Assembly (NCBI RefSeq): GCF_037072025.1
Contig: NZ_JAXHDD010000003.1
Span: forward strand, 1-64,000
DNA length: 64,000 nucleotides
Source: Pseudogracilibacillus sp037072025
GTDB taxonomy: Bacteria > Bacillota > Bacilli > Bacillales > Amphibacillaceae
Direction of reading: 5' to 3'
Below are positions 44,461-52,963 of this stretch, in pieces. The translations under genes were made by a program, and so were the position numbers. Below the pieces are notes generated by a model. The model was not told where the DNA came from, searched no databases, and was given only the letters and a program-made list of their open reading frames with translations. Position 1 is the stretch's first letter. Each line of letters begins with the position of its first letter.

Positions 44461-45984
44461 ATGAAAGAGACAGTTACAAACGAACTGATTACGGAAGTAG
44501 GTACGATGAAACGGGACCATTACCAGATGATCATTAATGGCCAGCGGGTGGAAAGTGTAGCGAATGAAGTAATGGATACATACAATCCTGCGAAGGGAGA
44601 AAAGCTTGCAACCGTCGCAAAGGCGACCAGGGAAGATGCTGAAAAAGCAGTGCAGGCGGCGAGGGAGTCTTTTGATCATGGAAAGTGGAGAAGATGGCCT
44701 GTTGGAAGACGAGCACGTGTGATGAATAAAATTGCAGAAATCATGCGGGATCGCTTCAAGGAACTCGTTGAGATGGAAGTGTTAAATAGCGGAAAGTCGG
44801 TTGGGGCGGCAATCGCGCAGATTAATCAGGCTGTTGAGGATTTTGAATTTTATGCAGGTGCGATTGTTGGGCATCGTGGAACGGTGAACAATATGCCGTA
44901 CGGGTTTTTCAACTATACGCATAAGGAGCCGGTTGGTGTGTGTGCGCAGATCATTCCGTGGAATTACCCGGTGATGATGGCGGCATGGAAAATTGCACCA
45001 GCGATTGCGGCAGGTTGCTCAGTTGTCGTGAAGCCAGCTAGCTTGACGCCGGTGACAGCAATTTTGATTAACGAAATTTGCCATGAAGCGGGTGTGCCAG
45101 AGGGGGTTGTGAATACAATTCCGGGATCGGGTGCGGTCGTTGGAGATTATCTCGTGGAGCATGAGGATGTGGATAAAGTAGCTTTCACGGGCTCAACACC
45201 GATCGGAAAAGATATTATGGCGAAAGCTTCAGGTACGTTGAAGCGGATTACACTTGAACTTGGCGGAAAATCGCCGAATATTGTGTTTGAAGATGCGGAT
45301 ATAGATGCTGCTGTTGCGGGGTCGTTGTTCGGAATTTACTTTAATACAGGGCAATCGTGTGAGGCGCGTTCGAGAATGTTTGTGCATGAATCGATTTATG
45401 ATAAATATTTAGAAAAATTTGTCGAGAAGACGAAGAAATTGAACTTAGGTGATCCATTTGATAAGGCGACTCATGTTGGCTCCATTATAAGCCGAGAGCA
45501 GCTGGAAATTATTGATGGATATGTGAATTCAGCGGTTGAGGATGGTGCGACGGTACTTACTGGTGGTGAGGAGCTTACGATTGAAGGGCATGAAAATGGA
45601 CATTGGTACGCACCGACGGTAATCGTTGATGTAACTCCTGATATGGCAGCGGTGCGTGAGGAAATTTTTGGCCCAGTTGTTGTAGTGGAGAAGTTTTCAG
45701 ATGAAAAAGACGTTGTGGCGCGGGCGAATGATTCGCGGTACGGATTGGCAGCAGCAATTTGGACGACAGATCAGGGGCGTGCTACGAGAGTTTCGCACCA
45801 GCTTGAAGCGGGAGTTGTGATGGTGAATAGTCCGTTCTCCGCATTCCCGGGAACGCCGTTTGGTGGATATAAGGAGTCGGGAATTGGGCGTGAGCTTGCG
45901 GTCGAGTCGCTTGATTTGTATATGGAAGATAAAAGTGTGTTGTCATACTATGGTTCGAAGCCAATCAATCCGTTTGGCGTATAA
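44461..45984 (+). CDS. Aldehyde dehydrogenase, probable 3-oxo-5,6-dehydrosuberyl-CoA semialdehyde dehydrogenase
   Basis: 507 residues, NAD(P)-dependent ALDH superfamily: P-W-N-Y-P near residue 168, catalytic Glu in L-E-L-G-G-K near 268 and catalytic Cys in G-Q-S-C near 302. AAGGGAG fixes ATG 44461; the frame is open further upstream into the repeat array. In the paa context it should oxidise the ring-opened semialdehyde, the job of the PaaZ N-domain. It lacks the MaoC-like hydratase domain that opens oxepin-CoA in bifunctional PaaZ, so that activity must reside elsewhere. Confidence 0.87.
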   Translation: MKETVTNELITEVGTMKRDHYQMIINGQRVESVANEVMDTYNPAKGEKLATVAKATREDAEKAVQAARESFDHGKWRRWPVGRRARVMNKIAEIMRDRFKELVEMEVLNSGKSVGAAIAQINQAVEDFEFYAGAIVGHRGTVNNMPYGFFNYTHKEPVGVCAQIIPWNYPVMMAAWKIAPAIAAGCSVVVKPASLTPVTAILINEICHEAGVPEGVVNTIPGSGAVVGDYLVEHEDVDKVAFTGSTPIGKDIMAKASGTLKRITLELGGKSPNIVFEDADIDAAVAGSLFGIYFNTGQSCEARSRMFVHESIYDKYLEKFVEKTKKLNLGDPFDKATHVGSIISREQLEIIDGYVNSAVEDGATVLTGGEELTIEGHENGHWYAPTVIVDVTPDMAAVREEIFGPVVVVEKFSDEKDVVARANDSRYGLAAAIWTTDQGRATRVSHQLEAGVVMVNSPFSAFPGTPFGGYKESGIGRELAVESLDLYMEDKSVLSYYGSKPINPFGV

Positions 45985-46060
45985 AGATAAGTTTGGTTGG
46001 ATAGATGCCTTATTTTTTCGGATGATTCCAGTTAGGATGAAGTGATCGATATTCTCGTGG

Positions 46061-46320
46061 AAAGGCACATCCTTCGAGAAATCGGCACATGTTCTGGTGG
46101 AAAGGCACTTGTTTCGGTAAACCGGCACATGTTCTCGTAGAAAGGCACATCATTCGAGAAACTGGCACATGTTCGCATGGAACGGCACATCTTTCTGTAA
46201 ATCGGCACATGTTCTCGTAGAAAGGCACATGTTTCGAGAAATCGGCACATGTTCTAGTGGAAAGGCACATCTTTCGAAAAACCGGCACATGTTCGCAGAG
46301 AAAGGCACATCCTTTCGGTA
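46061..46320 (+). repeat. GGCACAT word array, exact 20-bp pitch, 13 units
   Basis: GGCACAT (one GGCACTT) recurs every 20 bp at 46064, 46084 and so on to 46304. Two flank types alternate (AAAGGCACAT-CNTTCGAGAA and ATCGGCACAT-GTTCTNGTGG), giving a 40-bp unit. It lies between the aldehyde dehydrogenase gene and paaH. Confidence 0.94.
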
Positions 46321-46377
46321 ACATTAGCGAAAGAAGATTTTAGAATAGATTGAATCTGAACAAAAGGAGGCGTACCC

Positions 46378-47241
46378 ATGATGATAAATCACGTTACTGT
46401 CGTGGGGGCTGGTGTTATGGGGCGGGGGATTGCGTATGTCTCCGCCCTTGCCGGCTTCAAGACAATATTAGTAGATATTTCAGAAACTCAGCTGCAAGAT
46501 GCGGTTGATACAACTAAAAAGACAGCTGAAAAAGGGGTCGTGCGCGGTAAGCTAACGGAAGAAAAGAAGGAAGTATTATTTGGAAATTTGCATACGTCTA
46601 CCGATTTAGCGGCTGCGGTAAAGGAGACAGACTTTATCATTGAAGCGGTGCCGGAAAAGCGCTCCCTTAAGCAGAGTATCATGCAAGAGGCAGAAGCACA
46701 TGCTCGGGATGGGGTGATTTTTACATCAAATACGTCTACGATTAGTCCGACAGAGCTTGGATCGTATACGAACCGGCCAGAAAAATTTGCGGTAATGCAT
46801 TTTTTCAATCCAGTACATATAATGAAACTCGTTGAAATTGTAAGAGGACTTGAGACGAGTGATGAGACGGTGGAAGTGGTGCGTCAAGTAGCGGAAAAAA
46901 TGGGAAAAGAAACGGTGGAAGTGAATGAATTTCCAGGGTTTGTGACAAGCAGGATTAGTGCGCTCGTTGGGAATGAGGCATTTCATATGCTACAAGAAGG
47001 GGTAGCTTCTGCTGAAGATATTGATAAGGCAATCAAACTGGGTTTAAATTTTCCGATGGGTCCACTCGAATTAGGAGATCTCGTTGGTCTGGATGCACGC
47101 TTGAACAATTTACGGTATTTACATGAAAAATTAGGAGATAAATTTCGTCCGGCACCGCTGTTAGAACAGTATGTGATGGCGGGGAGGATCGGCAGAAAAA
47201 GTGGTAAAGGAGTTTACGATTATTCAACAGGGGAGGAATAG
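46378..47241 (+). CDS. paaH: 3-hydroxyacyl-CoA dehydrogenase PaaH
   Basis: 287 residues. NAD-binding G-A-G-V-M-G-R-G-I-A near 10-19, N-T-S-T-I-S-P-T-E-L and catalytic His in M-H-F-F-N-P-V. It oxidises 3-hydroxyadipyl-CoA. Two adjacent ATGs (46378 and 46381) follow AAAGGAGG. It is a close paralogue of the gene at 22449. The thiolase gene follows 3 bp later. Confidence 0.92.
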   Translation: MMINHVTVVGAGVMGRGIAYVSALAGFKTILVDISETQLQDAVDTTKKTAEKGVVRGKLTEEKKEVLFGNLHTSTDLAAAVKETDFIIEAVPEKRSLKQSIMQEAEAHARDGVIFTSNTSTISPTELGSYTNRPEKFAVMHFFNPVHIMKLVEIVRGLETSDETVEVVRQVAEKMGKETVEVNEFPGFVTSRISALVGNEAFHMLQEGVASAEDIDKAIKLGLNFPMGPLELGDLVGLDARLNNLRYLHEKLGDKFRPAPLLEQYVMAGRIGRKSGKGVYDYSTGEE

Positions 47242-47244
47242 GTC

Positions 47245-48450
47245 ATGCAGGAAGTAGTAATCGTTGATGCAGTTCGGACGCCTTTTGGCAGATACAATGG
47301 GGCATTGAAAGATGTTCGTCCAGATGATTTGGCGCAGGTAGTGATAAAAGCGTTGATGGAGCGAAATCCGAATGTGCCGAGCGAGCAAATTGAGGATGTC
47401 GTGCTTGGAAATGCGAATCAGGCAGGAGAGGATAATCGAAATGTAGCGCGCATGTCCGCTTTACTTGCCGGACTCCCTGAGAATGTAGGTGGTACGACGA
47501 TTAACCGGTTATGTGGTTCCGGGCTTGATGCGGTAATCTATGCTGCGCGTGGGATTATTGCTGGCGAGGGTGATATTTATATTGCTGGCGGAACAGAAAG
47601 TATGACACGCGCACCGTATGTGATGGCGAAACCAGAAATGGGGTTTGCGCGTGGGAATAAGGAATTATTTGATACAACGATCGGCTGGCGTTTTACGAAT
47701 GAAAAATTGGCGAAAATGTATGGGGCGGATTCGATGCCTGAAACTGCTGAAAACGTCGCCCAGCAATTCGGAGTAACGCGGGAAGAACAGGATGAATTTG
47801 CTTATCAAAGCCAGATGAAGGCAAAAGAAGCGATGGACGCGGGGAGATTTGCGGATGAAATCGTTCCGGTTACTTATCAAGATAGACGTGGAAATACAAT
47901 AATTGTTAATACGGATGAACATCCTCGTCCAAATACAAGTCGTGAAGTACTCGCAAAATTGCGTCCGATTTTTCCAGATGGAACGGTAACAGCTGGAAAT
48001 GCTTCGGGAGTAAACGATGGCGCGAGTGCGCTGTTACTAATGAGTGCTGCAAAGGCACGGGAGTTAGGCTTAAAGCCATTGGCAAAATATCGTGCAAGCG
48101 CTGTTTCCGGACTTGAGCCGAGCATCATGGGGTTAGGTCCAATTTTTGCAACGAGAAAAGTGGTCGAGCGCGCAGGAGTCGCCCTGGACGATATTGATTT
48201 GGTTGAATTAAATGAGGCGTTTGCTTCCCAGTCGATCGAGTGTGTTCGTCAGTTGGGGCTTGATTCGGATAAAGTGAATGTCAATGGTGGTGCGATTGCG
48301 TTTGGACATCCACTCGGAGCAAGCGGTGCGAGAATTTTAACGACGCTTATTTATGAAATGAGAAGACGCGGCTCTACATACGGCCTTGCGACAATGTGTA
48401 TTGGCGTTGGACAAGGAATTGCGGCGATTGTGGAGAATGTGGAAGGATAA
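47245..48450 (+). CDS. paaJ: 3-oxoadipyl-CoA thiolase PaaJ
   Basis: 401 residues. Nucleophilic Cys in N-R-L-C-G-S-G-L-D-A near residue 91, His in G-H-P-L-G-A-S-G-A-R and Cys in C-I-G-V-G-Q-G near 388. It cleaves 3-oxoadipyl-CoA (and the C8 intermediate) to acetyl-CoA and succinyl-CoA. GGGAGG lies at the end of paaH. A mobile element inserted 8 bp after its stop. Confidence 0.93.
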   Translation: MQEVVIVDAVRTPFGRYNGALKDVRPDDLAQVVIKALMERNPNVPSEQIEDVVLGNANQAGEDNRNVARMSALLAGLPENVGGTTINRLCGSGLDAVIYAARGIIAGEGDIYIAGGTESMTRAPYVMAKPEMGFARGNKELFDTTIGWRFTNEKLAKMYGADSMPETAENVAQQFGVTREEQDEFAYQSQMKAKEAMDAGRFADEIVPVTYQDRRGNTIIVNTDEHPRPNTSREVLAKLRPIFPDGTVTAGNASGVNDGASALLLMSAAKARELGLKPLAKYRASAVSGLEPSIMGLGPIFATRKVVERAGVALDDIDLVELNEAFASQSIECVRQLGLDSDKVNVNGGAIAFGHPLGASGARILTTLIYEMRRRGSTYGLATMCIGVGQGIAAIVENVEG

Positions 48451-48458
48451 ATTTTATA

Positions 48459-48643
48459 GTGCGTGTTCAAAACTCCCATGTCTTTACAGACACCGCGAAA
48501 AGGAGGATAAAAAGGACCAAGAAGTTCGAGGCGGCGCAGTTTCGAGCAGCGGAATGTATGCATTTAGATACATGAGTAGCGGAGAAACAAGCATTCGTGC
48601 GAAATTCGCAGTGTCATTTTTACCGGACTTTTTGAACATCCTC
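48459..48643 (+). mobile_element. MITE-like element, copy 1 (185 bp)
   Basis: It begins GTGCGTGTTCAAAA and ends TTTTTGAACATCCTC, imperfect terminal inverted repeats around TGTTCAAAA. It is flanked by TTATA on both sides (48454-48458 and 48644-48648), a 5-bp target duplication. Its interior matches the inverted copy at 50919-51167 but lacks about 65 bp of that copy. The 87-codon frame crossing it is not a gene. Confidence 0.9.
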
Positions 48644-48667
48644 TTATAGAAGAAGTGAGTAATTCAT

Positions 48668-48790
48668 CTAGGGTTTCATGCTTAGTGACTGAACAAGATG
48701 CAAAGTGTCTCATGCCACATGCTGAGTGTCGAGAAAAGATGCAAAGTGTCTCACGTAACATGCTTCGTGTTGAGAAAAAATGTATAGGTC
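48668..48790 (+). repeat. ATGCNNAGTG word array, 20/21-bp pitch
   Basis: ATGCTTAGTG, ATGCAAAGTG, ATGCTGAGTG, ATGCAAAGTG and ATGCTTCGTG follow one another at 20, 21, 20 and 21 bp. Same word as the array at 37493-37748. It lies between the mobile element and the next crotonase gene. Confidence 0.8.
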
Positions 48791-48863
48791 TTACTCTGTA
48801 TGAAAAGTCGTATTCAACCATATGATTCAAATATACATATGTTTTCCAAAATAAGAGGTGAAA

Positions 48864-49643
48864 ATGTTGTCTAATATCATTACGGAAAAAGAAAATGGAA
48901 TTTGTTATGTAACGATCAATCGTGAAAAAACACTCAACACATTCGATTACCAAACGTTATCTGAATTGCAAGACGCGGTAGAAGAGATTCACCTTGACCC
49001 GGACGTACAAGTCGTCATTTTTACGGGAGCTGGCGAAAAAGCATTTAGCGCTGGGGCGGATTTAAAAGAAAGAAAAACACTCACCCCGAATGAAGTGCGC
49101 CGAAACGTCAAGCTGATTGCAGACGTGTTCAATGCGGTCGCCGCACTCCCTCAGCCGACGATTGCAGCTGTTAATGGCTATGCTTTTGGTGGGGGATTCG
49201 AACTAATGCTTGCATGTGACATGGCGATCGCAGCAATGAACAGTCAGTTTGGACTAACGGAAACGAGTTGGGCAATCATTCCCGGTGCAGGAGGAACACA
49301 GCGTTTACCTCGGCTCGTTGGAGTAATGCAGGCAAAAGAGTTAATTTTAACCGCAAGAAAATTTGATGCCGCTGAGGCGAAAGAGCTTGGGGTAGTGCTT
49401 GACGTTGTGGAACAGGAGCGATTGTTGGAAAAATGCAAGGTGCTCGCGTCCAGAATTACGCAGAATGGACCTGTCGCAATTCGTCAGGCAAAATTTGCGA
49501 TCAACGAAGGGATGAACACAGATCTTGATACGGGTATAAAAATCGAATCTAAAGCATACGAGTTGACGATTGATACAGAAGATCGACTCGAAGCGCTGGC
49601 GGCTTTTGCTGAAAAAAGGAAGCCGAAGTTTAAGGGAAAGTAA
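48864..49643 (+). CDS. Enoyl-CoA hydratase/isomerase (third crotonase of paa region)
   Basis: About 259 residues with A-G-A-D-L and G-G-G-F-E-L segments; the second Glu position reads L-T-E-T-S-W, so a Glu is kept but the context differs from P-E-x. That variant occurs in methylglutaconyl-CoA hydratase-like crotonases. ATG 48864 fits the AAGAGGTG site. Its place at the end of the paa region suggests an accessory hydration step. A strong terminator follows. Confidence 0.85.
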   Translation: MLSNIITEKENGICYVTINREKTLNTFDYQTLSELQDAVEEIHLDPDVQVVIFTGAGEKAFSAGADLKERKTLTPNEVRRNVKLIADVFNAVAALPQPTIAAVNGYAFGGGFELMLACDMAIAAMNSQFGLTETSWAIIPGAGGTQRLPRLVGVMQAKELILTARKFDAAEAKELGVVLDVVEQERLLEKCKVLASRITQNGPVAIRQAKFAINEGMNTDLDTGIKIESKAYELTIDTEDRLEALAAFAEKRKPKFKGK

Positions 49644-49719
49644 ACTTGCTGTGGGGCTAGGTATTGCGAAAAGTTCCAGAATATAGAACTTATTGCTATT
49701 TTCTATTTCCTATTATTGA

Positions 49720-49768
49720 AATTGCCATACACTTAGTTCATATTGGCTAAGTATGTGGCAATTTTTTA
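49720..49768 (+). terminator. Terminator at the end of the paa region
   Basis: AATTGCCATACACTTAG pairs with CTAAGTATGTGGCAATT (one G-T or mismatch) and is followed by TTTTTAAT. Strong, long stem. Confidence 0.9.
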
Positions 49769-49888
49769 ATATTTTAAAAAGGATAAAACATTCTATGATC
49801 TATAGGTATATATATATATTGATATTGAATGACGATTCATTTTATGCTATTCTATGTTCAATCTAAAAAGATAGGGAGTTTACCAATC

Positions 49889-50095
49889 ATGTTTCTGAAA
49901 ACAAAATCAATCATTGATAATGTAGGTCATGTTCATTTTATAAATGGTTTCGCATCATTTGGGAATGTAAAATTAAATGTGTACTGTTTTGAAGTTGATG
50001 GTGTATTGATTGATACTGGTGCCCAATCGTTATTAACAGAAGGCAATCGGTCTGAATATTTACGTGGAGCTGTGTGGAATGCGATTGGAAAATGA
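49889..50095 (+). pseudogene. Truncated metallo-beta-lactamase-fold hydrolase start
   Basis: ATG 49889 after AGGGAG opens a frame reading N-V-Y/L-N-V-Y-C-F-E-V-D-G-V-L-I-D-T-G-A-Q, the usual N-terminal strand pattern of MBL-fold hydrolases. It then changes character (S-E-Y-L-R-G-A-V-W-N-A-I) and stops at 50093-50095 before any H-x-H-x-D-H motif. It seems to be a 5' fragment fused to unrelated sequence. Confidence 0.55.
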
Positions 50096-50271
50096 AAGCG
50101 AATGGAGCAATTATGCATCTCTTAGATATGCTATTCTTGGAAATTGGCTATAATGATGATCAGATTCGCCAGCTGGTGCTCGCGATCTATAGTGAATTTG
50201 ACATAAAATCTGTTCCCGAGGAAGAGGATATTTATAGGGAATCGGGATTATTAAGAGGGGGGAAAATATGA
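50092..50271 (+). CDS. Small hypothetical protein or fragment, 59 residues
   Basis: The ATG at 50092 lies in the stop region of the previous frame; adding one base near 50092 would join the two. The product (H-L-L-D-M-L-F-L-E-I-G-Y-N-D-D-Q-I-R-Q-L and acidic tail) is not recognised. Its stop overlaps the next ATG by four bases, a normal operon junction, so the second half was once a real gene's C-terminus. Confidence 0.4.
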   Translation: MKANGAIMHLLDMLFLEIGYNDDQIRQLVLAIYSEFDIKSVPEEEDIYRESGLLRGGKI

Positions 50272-50459
50272 GTAAATACAGCATTGTTAATACGACAAAA
50301 GAGCAACGAGAAAGATTTGTTGCTAATGCTGAAGCGATTAATTTATTGGGAGCTATCCCATTAACGAAAGAGAATCGGGCTTTATTGCAAACATATGTTG
50401 ATGGCCAAAACGAACTTGATGATTTGCGGGAAATGATAATTGACAAATATACAAGATAA
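50268..50459 (+). CDS. VbhA-like antitoxin, orphan
   Basis: 63 residues after AGAGGGGGG. The pattern R-E-R-F-V-A-N-A then T-Y-V-D-G-Q-N-E-L-D-D-L-R-E resembles the VbhA-type antitoxins that inhibit Fic AMP-transferases. No Fic gene (H-P-F-x-x-G-N-G-R) follows; the next sequence is a terminator. It may be a leftover antitoxin. The assignment rests on pattern memory. Confidence 0.5.
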   Translation: MSKYSIVNTTKEQRERFVANAEAINLLGAIPLTKENRALLQTYVDGQNELDDLREMIIDKYTR

Positions 50460-50544
50460 GATACAATGAAAAGTACAAATGGCTGTCTCGGGCGTGTGGT
50501 GTGCGTCCACATTTAATATGGGACAGCAAAACACCATAAAAAGG

Positions 50545-50580
50545 GCTACCTTCTTGCGCAGTTGGTAGTCTTTTTTACGC
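50545..50580 (+). terminator. Terminator after small ORFs
   Basis: GGGCTACC and GGTAGTC (one G-T pair) flank a 13-base loop, followed by TTTTTTA. Confidence 0.65.
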
Positions 50581-50631
50581 CTAATATATGGCGGTTGTCA
50601 ATATATTTTTGTGGTAGCAGACCGAGGGGCA

Positions 50632-50668
50632 AAATAAAAAGGGCGGCAATCGCCACCTTTTATCCAAA
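50632..50668. terminator. Bidirectional hairpin
   Basis: AAGGGCGG and CCACCTTTT surround a short CAATCG loop region; T-runs occur on both strands. It sits at the 3' end of the minus-strand pseudogene and could terminate both sides. Confidence 0.6.
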
Positions 50669-51667
50669 GAAATTATTATTCATTTTCATAATGAAACCGA
50701 TTGTAACCTTCGTCTCCTCAATAGAAAAATTAACATTCCATCTTGGGTGTATTTTAACCTTGTTACTTTCATCAAGTTCTAAAATCCCATGTATTTAATC
50801 ATTATCTTTGGAAATGAAAACAACCTTTTTCATTTCATAAACGTTAATTGATTCATGATAATTAAGTGTGAAACCATTAAAAACTATTCAAAGGTGTATT
50901 CCCATGCTTGTCTTTAAAGAGGATGTTCAAAAAGTCCGGTAAAAATGCACTGCGAATTTCGCACGAATGCTTGTTTCTCCGCTACTCATGTATCTAAATG
51001 CATACATTCCGCTGACGGGAGCTACGCCGCCTCGAACTTCTTGATCCTTTTTATCCTCCTTTGTCCCTATAATATTATGATTAACAGAGTAGCTCAAAAT
51101 TAAACCGCATGCCCCCATTTTCATACATTGCGGTGTCTATAAAGACATGGGAGTTTTGAACACGCACTTAAAGCTACCCAATTTCACCTTTCCATTTGAG
51201 TCTAATAAGGATTTTGGTATTCCATAATTGGAGGAAATCACTGTTTTGGGATCATTAAAGTAATTAGAAATAGGTTTATATAACCATTGTAACTCCACCA
51301 ACTACTATTGCACCAGTTGCAAGTAATCCAACCTGTCCTACACCAGGAACAAAATAAATGGCAGGGGTCAATGTAAAAAAGGGTTGAACAGATGAACTAT
51401 CATTGTCGCCACTATCACCCAATACAACTATTTCTGCAGATTTCAAGTCTCCTCAAATTCCTCAGGACTATAAAAATCACCCTTTATTAAAATACCGTTC
51501 TAAAATTACTAAATCAGGATTATCTTGATTGAAATCTACTTTTTTCATTTTCTAATTGAAAAGCCTTAACATTAGATATACCAGAGGTTCCTACAGTTGA
51601 AAAACTAAAGCAAAAATTAATGAAAAAATAAAAATCCTCTTTATCCGATTCATCATAAACATCCCCC
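50655..51667 (-). pseudogene. Decayed secreted-protein gene interrupted by a MITE
   Basis: The minus strand begins near 51667 with a signal peptide (M-N-R-I-K-R-I-F-I-F-S-L-I-F-A-L-V-F), then shows fragments in changing frames: Y-S-P-E-E-F-E-E-T, V-P-G-V-G-Q-V-G-L-L-A-T-G-A-I-V-V-G-G, Y-G-I-P-K-S-L-L-D-S-N-G-K-V-K-L-G-S-F-K. The mobile element 50919-51167 follows, then K-H-G-N-T-P and finally I-H-P-R-W-N-V-N-F-S. Removing the element and one TTTAA copy gives G-S-F-K-D-K-H-G-N-T-P in frame. The V-P-G-V-G-Q and Y-G-I-P-K-S-L-L-x-x-x-G segments recall polymorphic-toxin C-terminal regions, but function is uncertain. Confidence 0.6.
50919..51167 (-). mobile_element. MITE-like element, copy 2 (249 bp)
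   Basis: Inverted relative to copy 1, it runs from GAGGATGTTCAAAA on the plus strand to TTTTGAACACGCAC. Exact TTAAA duplications flank it (50914-50918 and 51168-51172). It is inserted in the pseudogene that spans 50655-51667. A conserved inner stretch could encode M-Y-A-F-R-Y-M-S-S-G-E-T, kept in both copies, but no transposase is present. Confidence 0.92.
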
Positions 51668-51836
51668 TTCAAATTTAAACAAAAGTCTTTTACAACTTCT
51701 CACAATCCTTGTTTAAGGAAAAATTACCAGGTCAAAGTTTTTTCTTGATCATTTTTTTATTTTGGCCTGACGGTCGCTAGAAGGAGGACGGCGGCACCAA
51801 ATTCGAACCTATTGGCATTGAATCGAATGCATTCGC

Positions 51837-52853
51837 TTAGGACGACTCTCGTTTAATCAATTCAGGTTCAATAATAATTCGTTGTCTTTCCCGTTGTGGC
51901 TCGCTAATCCGTTTATGTAAAAGATTCGCTGCCTTTGTCCCGGTCTTTTTAGCAAAAGAGGAAATCGTTGTAAGCGGAGGGTATGAAATTTCGGCTTCCG
52001 GTATATTGTCAAAACCAACGATATCAATATCTTCGCCGGGTGTGAGTCCCATTTTGCGCAGACCAATAATGGCTCCAAAGGCAATTAAATCACTGAAACA
52101 AAAAATTGCTTTCGGCGGATTTTCTTGGCTCATTAATTGTTGGATTGCTTTAAGACCGCCTTCTCTCGTCGGCTCACTGTCAACAATAAGTGAATAATCA
52201 ATGGAAATTCCGGCTTCTTCATGGGCAATTCGATATCCGTCCATTCGCTCTTGCCACGTTGTAGAATCAGAAATTCCACCAATAAAAGCAATTCGCTTAT
52301 GTCCTTTTTCAAGTAAATGATTCACTGCCATATAAGCTCCAGTCTCGTAATCGATTCCAACATAATCACAAGTTAAATTTTGCAACTCACGAATCCCTAC
52401 GACAACTGGGATATCTAATTTTTTAATTCGTTCCACCGTTTCTGTCGAACTTGCAGAAACTGGGCATAATAAAATCCCACCGACACGATTTTCCAGCATC
52501 GTCGAAATGAGCCGTTCTTGGTCTTTTAATGAATCAAAAGTTGTTCCAAGTAACACGGTGTAGTCGTATTTTTCTAGTTCTCGGTGCACGCCGAGTAAAA
52601 ATTGCGCAAAGAAAGTGTTTCCAACATCGGTAATAATCGTTCCAATCGTCGATGAACTTTGGGAACGTAAATTTGCAGCTACCCGGTCATACACATAACC
52701 GAGTTCTTCCATTGATTTTAATACTTTTTCTCTCGTTTTATCTGCAACTTTCGGGCTGTTTCGAACAATCAGTGATGCGGTTGCACGCGAAACTCCAGCA
52801 TGATTTGCAACATCTTGCAAAGTTACGCGGCGCGGTGGTTTATTTGTCATCAT
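51837..52853 (-). CDS. LacI-family transcriptional regulator
   Basis: About 338 residues from the GGGGGGAC site. HTH at about residues 9-30 (V-T-L-Q-D-V-A-N-H-A-G-V-S-R-A-T-A-S) with hinge, then a periplasmic-binding-like sensor domain (T-I-G-T-I-I-T-D-V-G-N-T-F-F, and D-I-V-G-F-D-N-I-P-E near the end). Palindromic sites TTAGATCGATCTAA with a central CG occur before the operons at 54981 and 10185. The gene is close to the first of these, so it is the best candidate for their regulator. No such site precedes its own start. Confidence 0.9.
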   Translation of the reverse strand: MMTNKPPRRVTLQDVANHAGVSRATASLIVRNSPKVADKTREKVLKSMEELGYVYDRVAANLRSQSSSTIGTIITDVGNTFFAQFLLGVHRELEKYDYTVLLGTTFDSLKDQERLISTMLENRVGGILLCPVSASSTETVERIKKLDIPVVVGIRELQNLTCDYVGIDYETGAYMAVNHLLEKGHKRIAFIGGISDSTTWQERMDGYRIAHEEAGISIDYSLIVDSEPTREGGLKAIQQLMSQENPPKAIFCFSDLIAFGAIIGLRKMGLTPGEDIDIVGFDNIPEAEISYPPLTTISSFAKKTGTKAANLLHKRISEPQRERQRIIIEPELIKRESS

Positions 52854-52963
52854 TGTCCCCCCATATTTTGTCAAAACGCGCTCAATATATCTCTTTTAAG
52901 CAATATTATAGTATATAAACCTTGTAAAGTATAGATTTTGTAATAGTTTCCGACTAGCATGAG

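Noticed and set aside
48386..48649. 87-codon frame over mobile element copy 1
   Set aside because: It joins the end of paaJ to the element without a start site. The M-Y-A-F-R-Y-M segment is conserved between copies but too short for a transposase.
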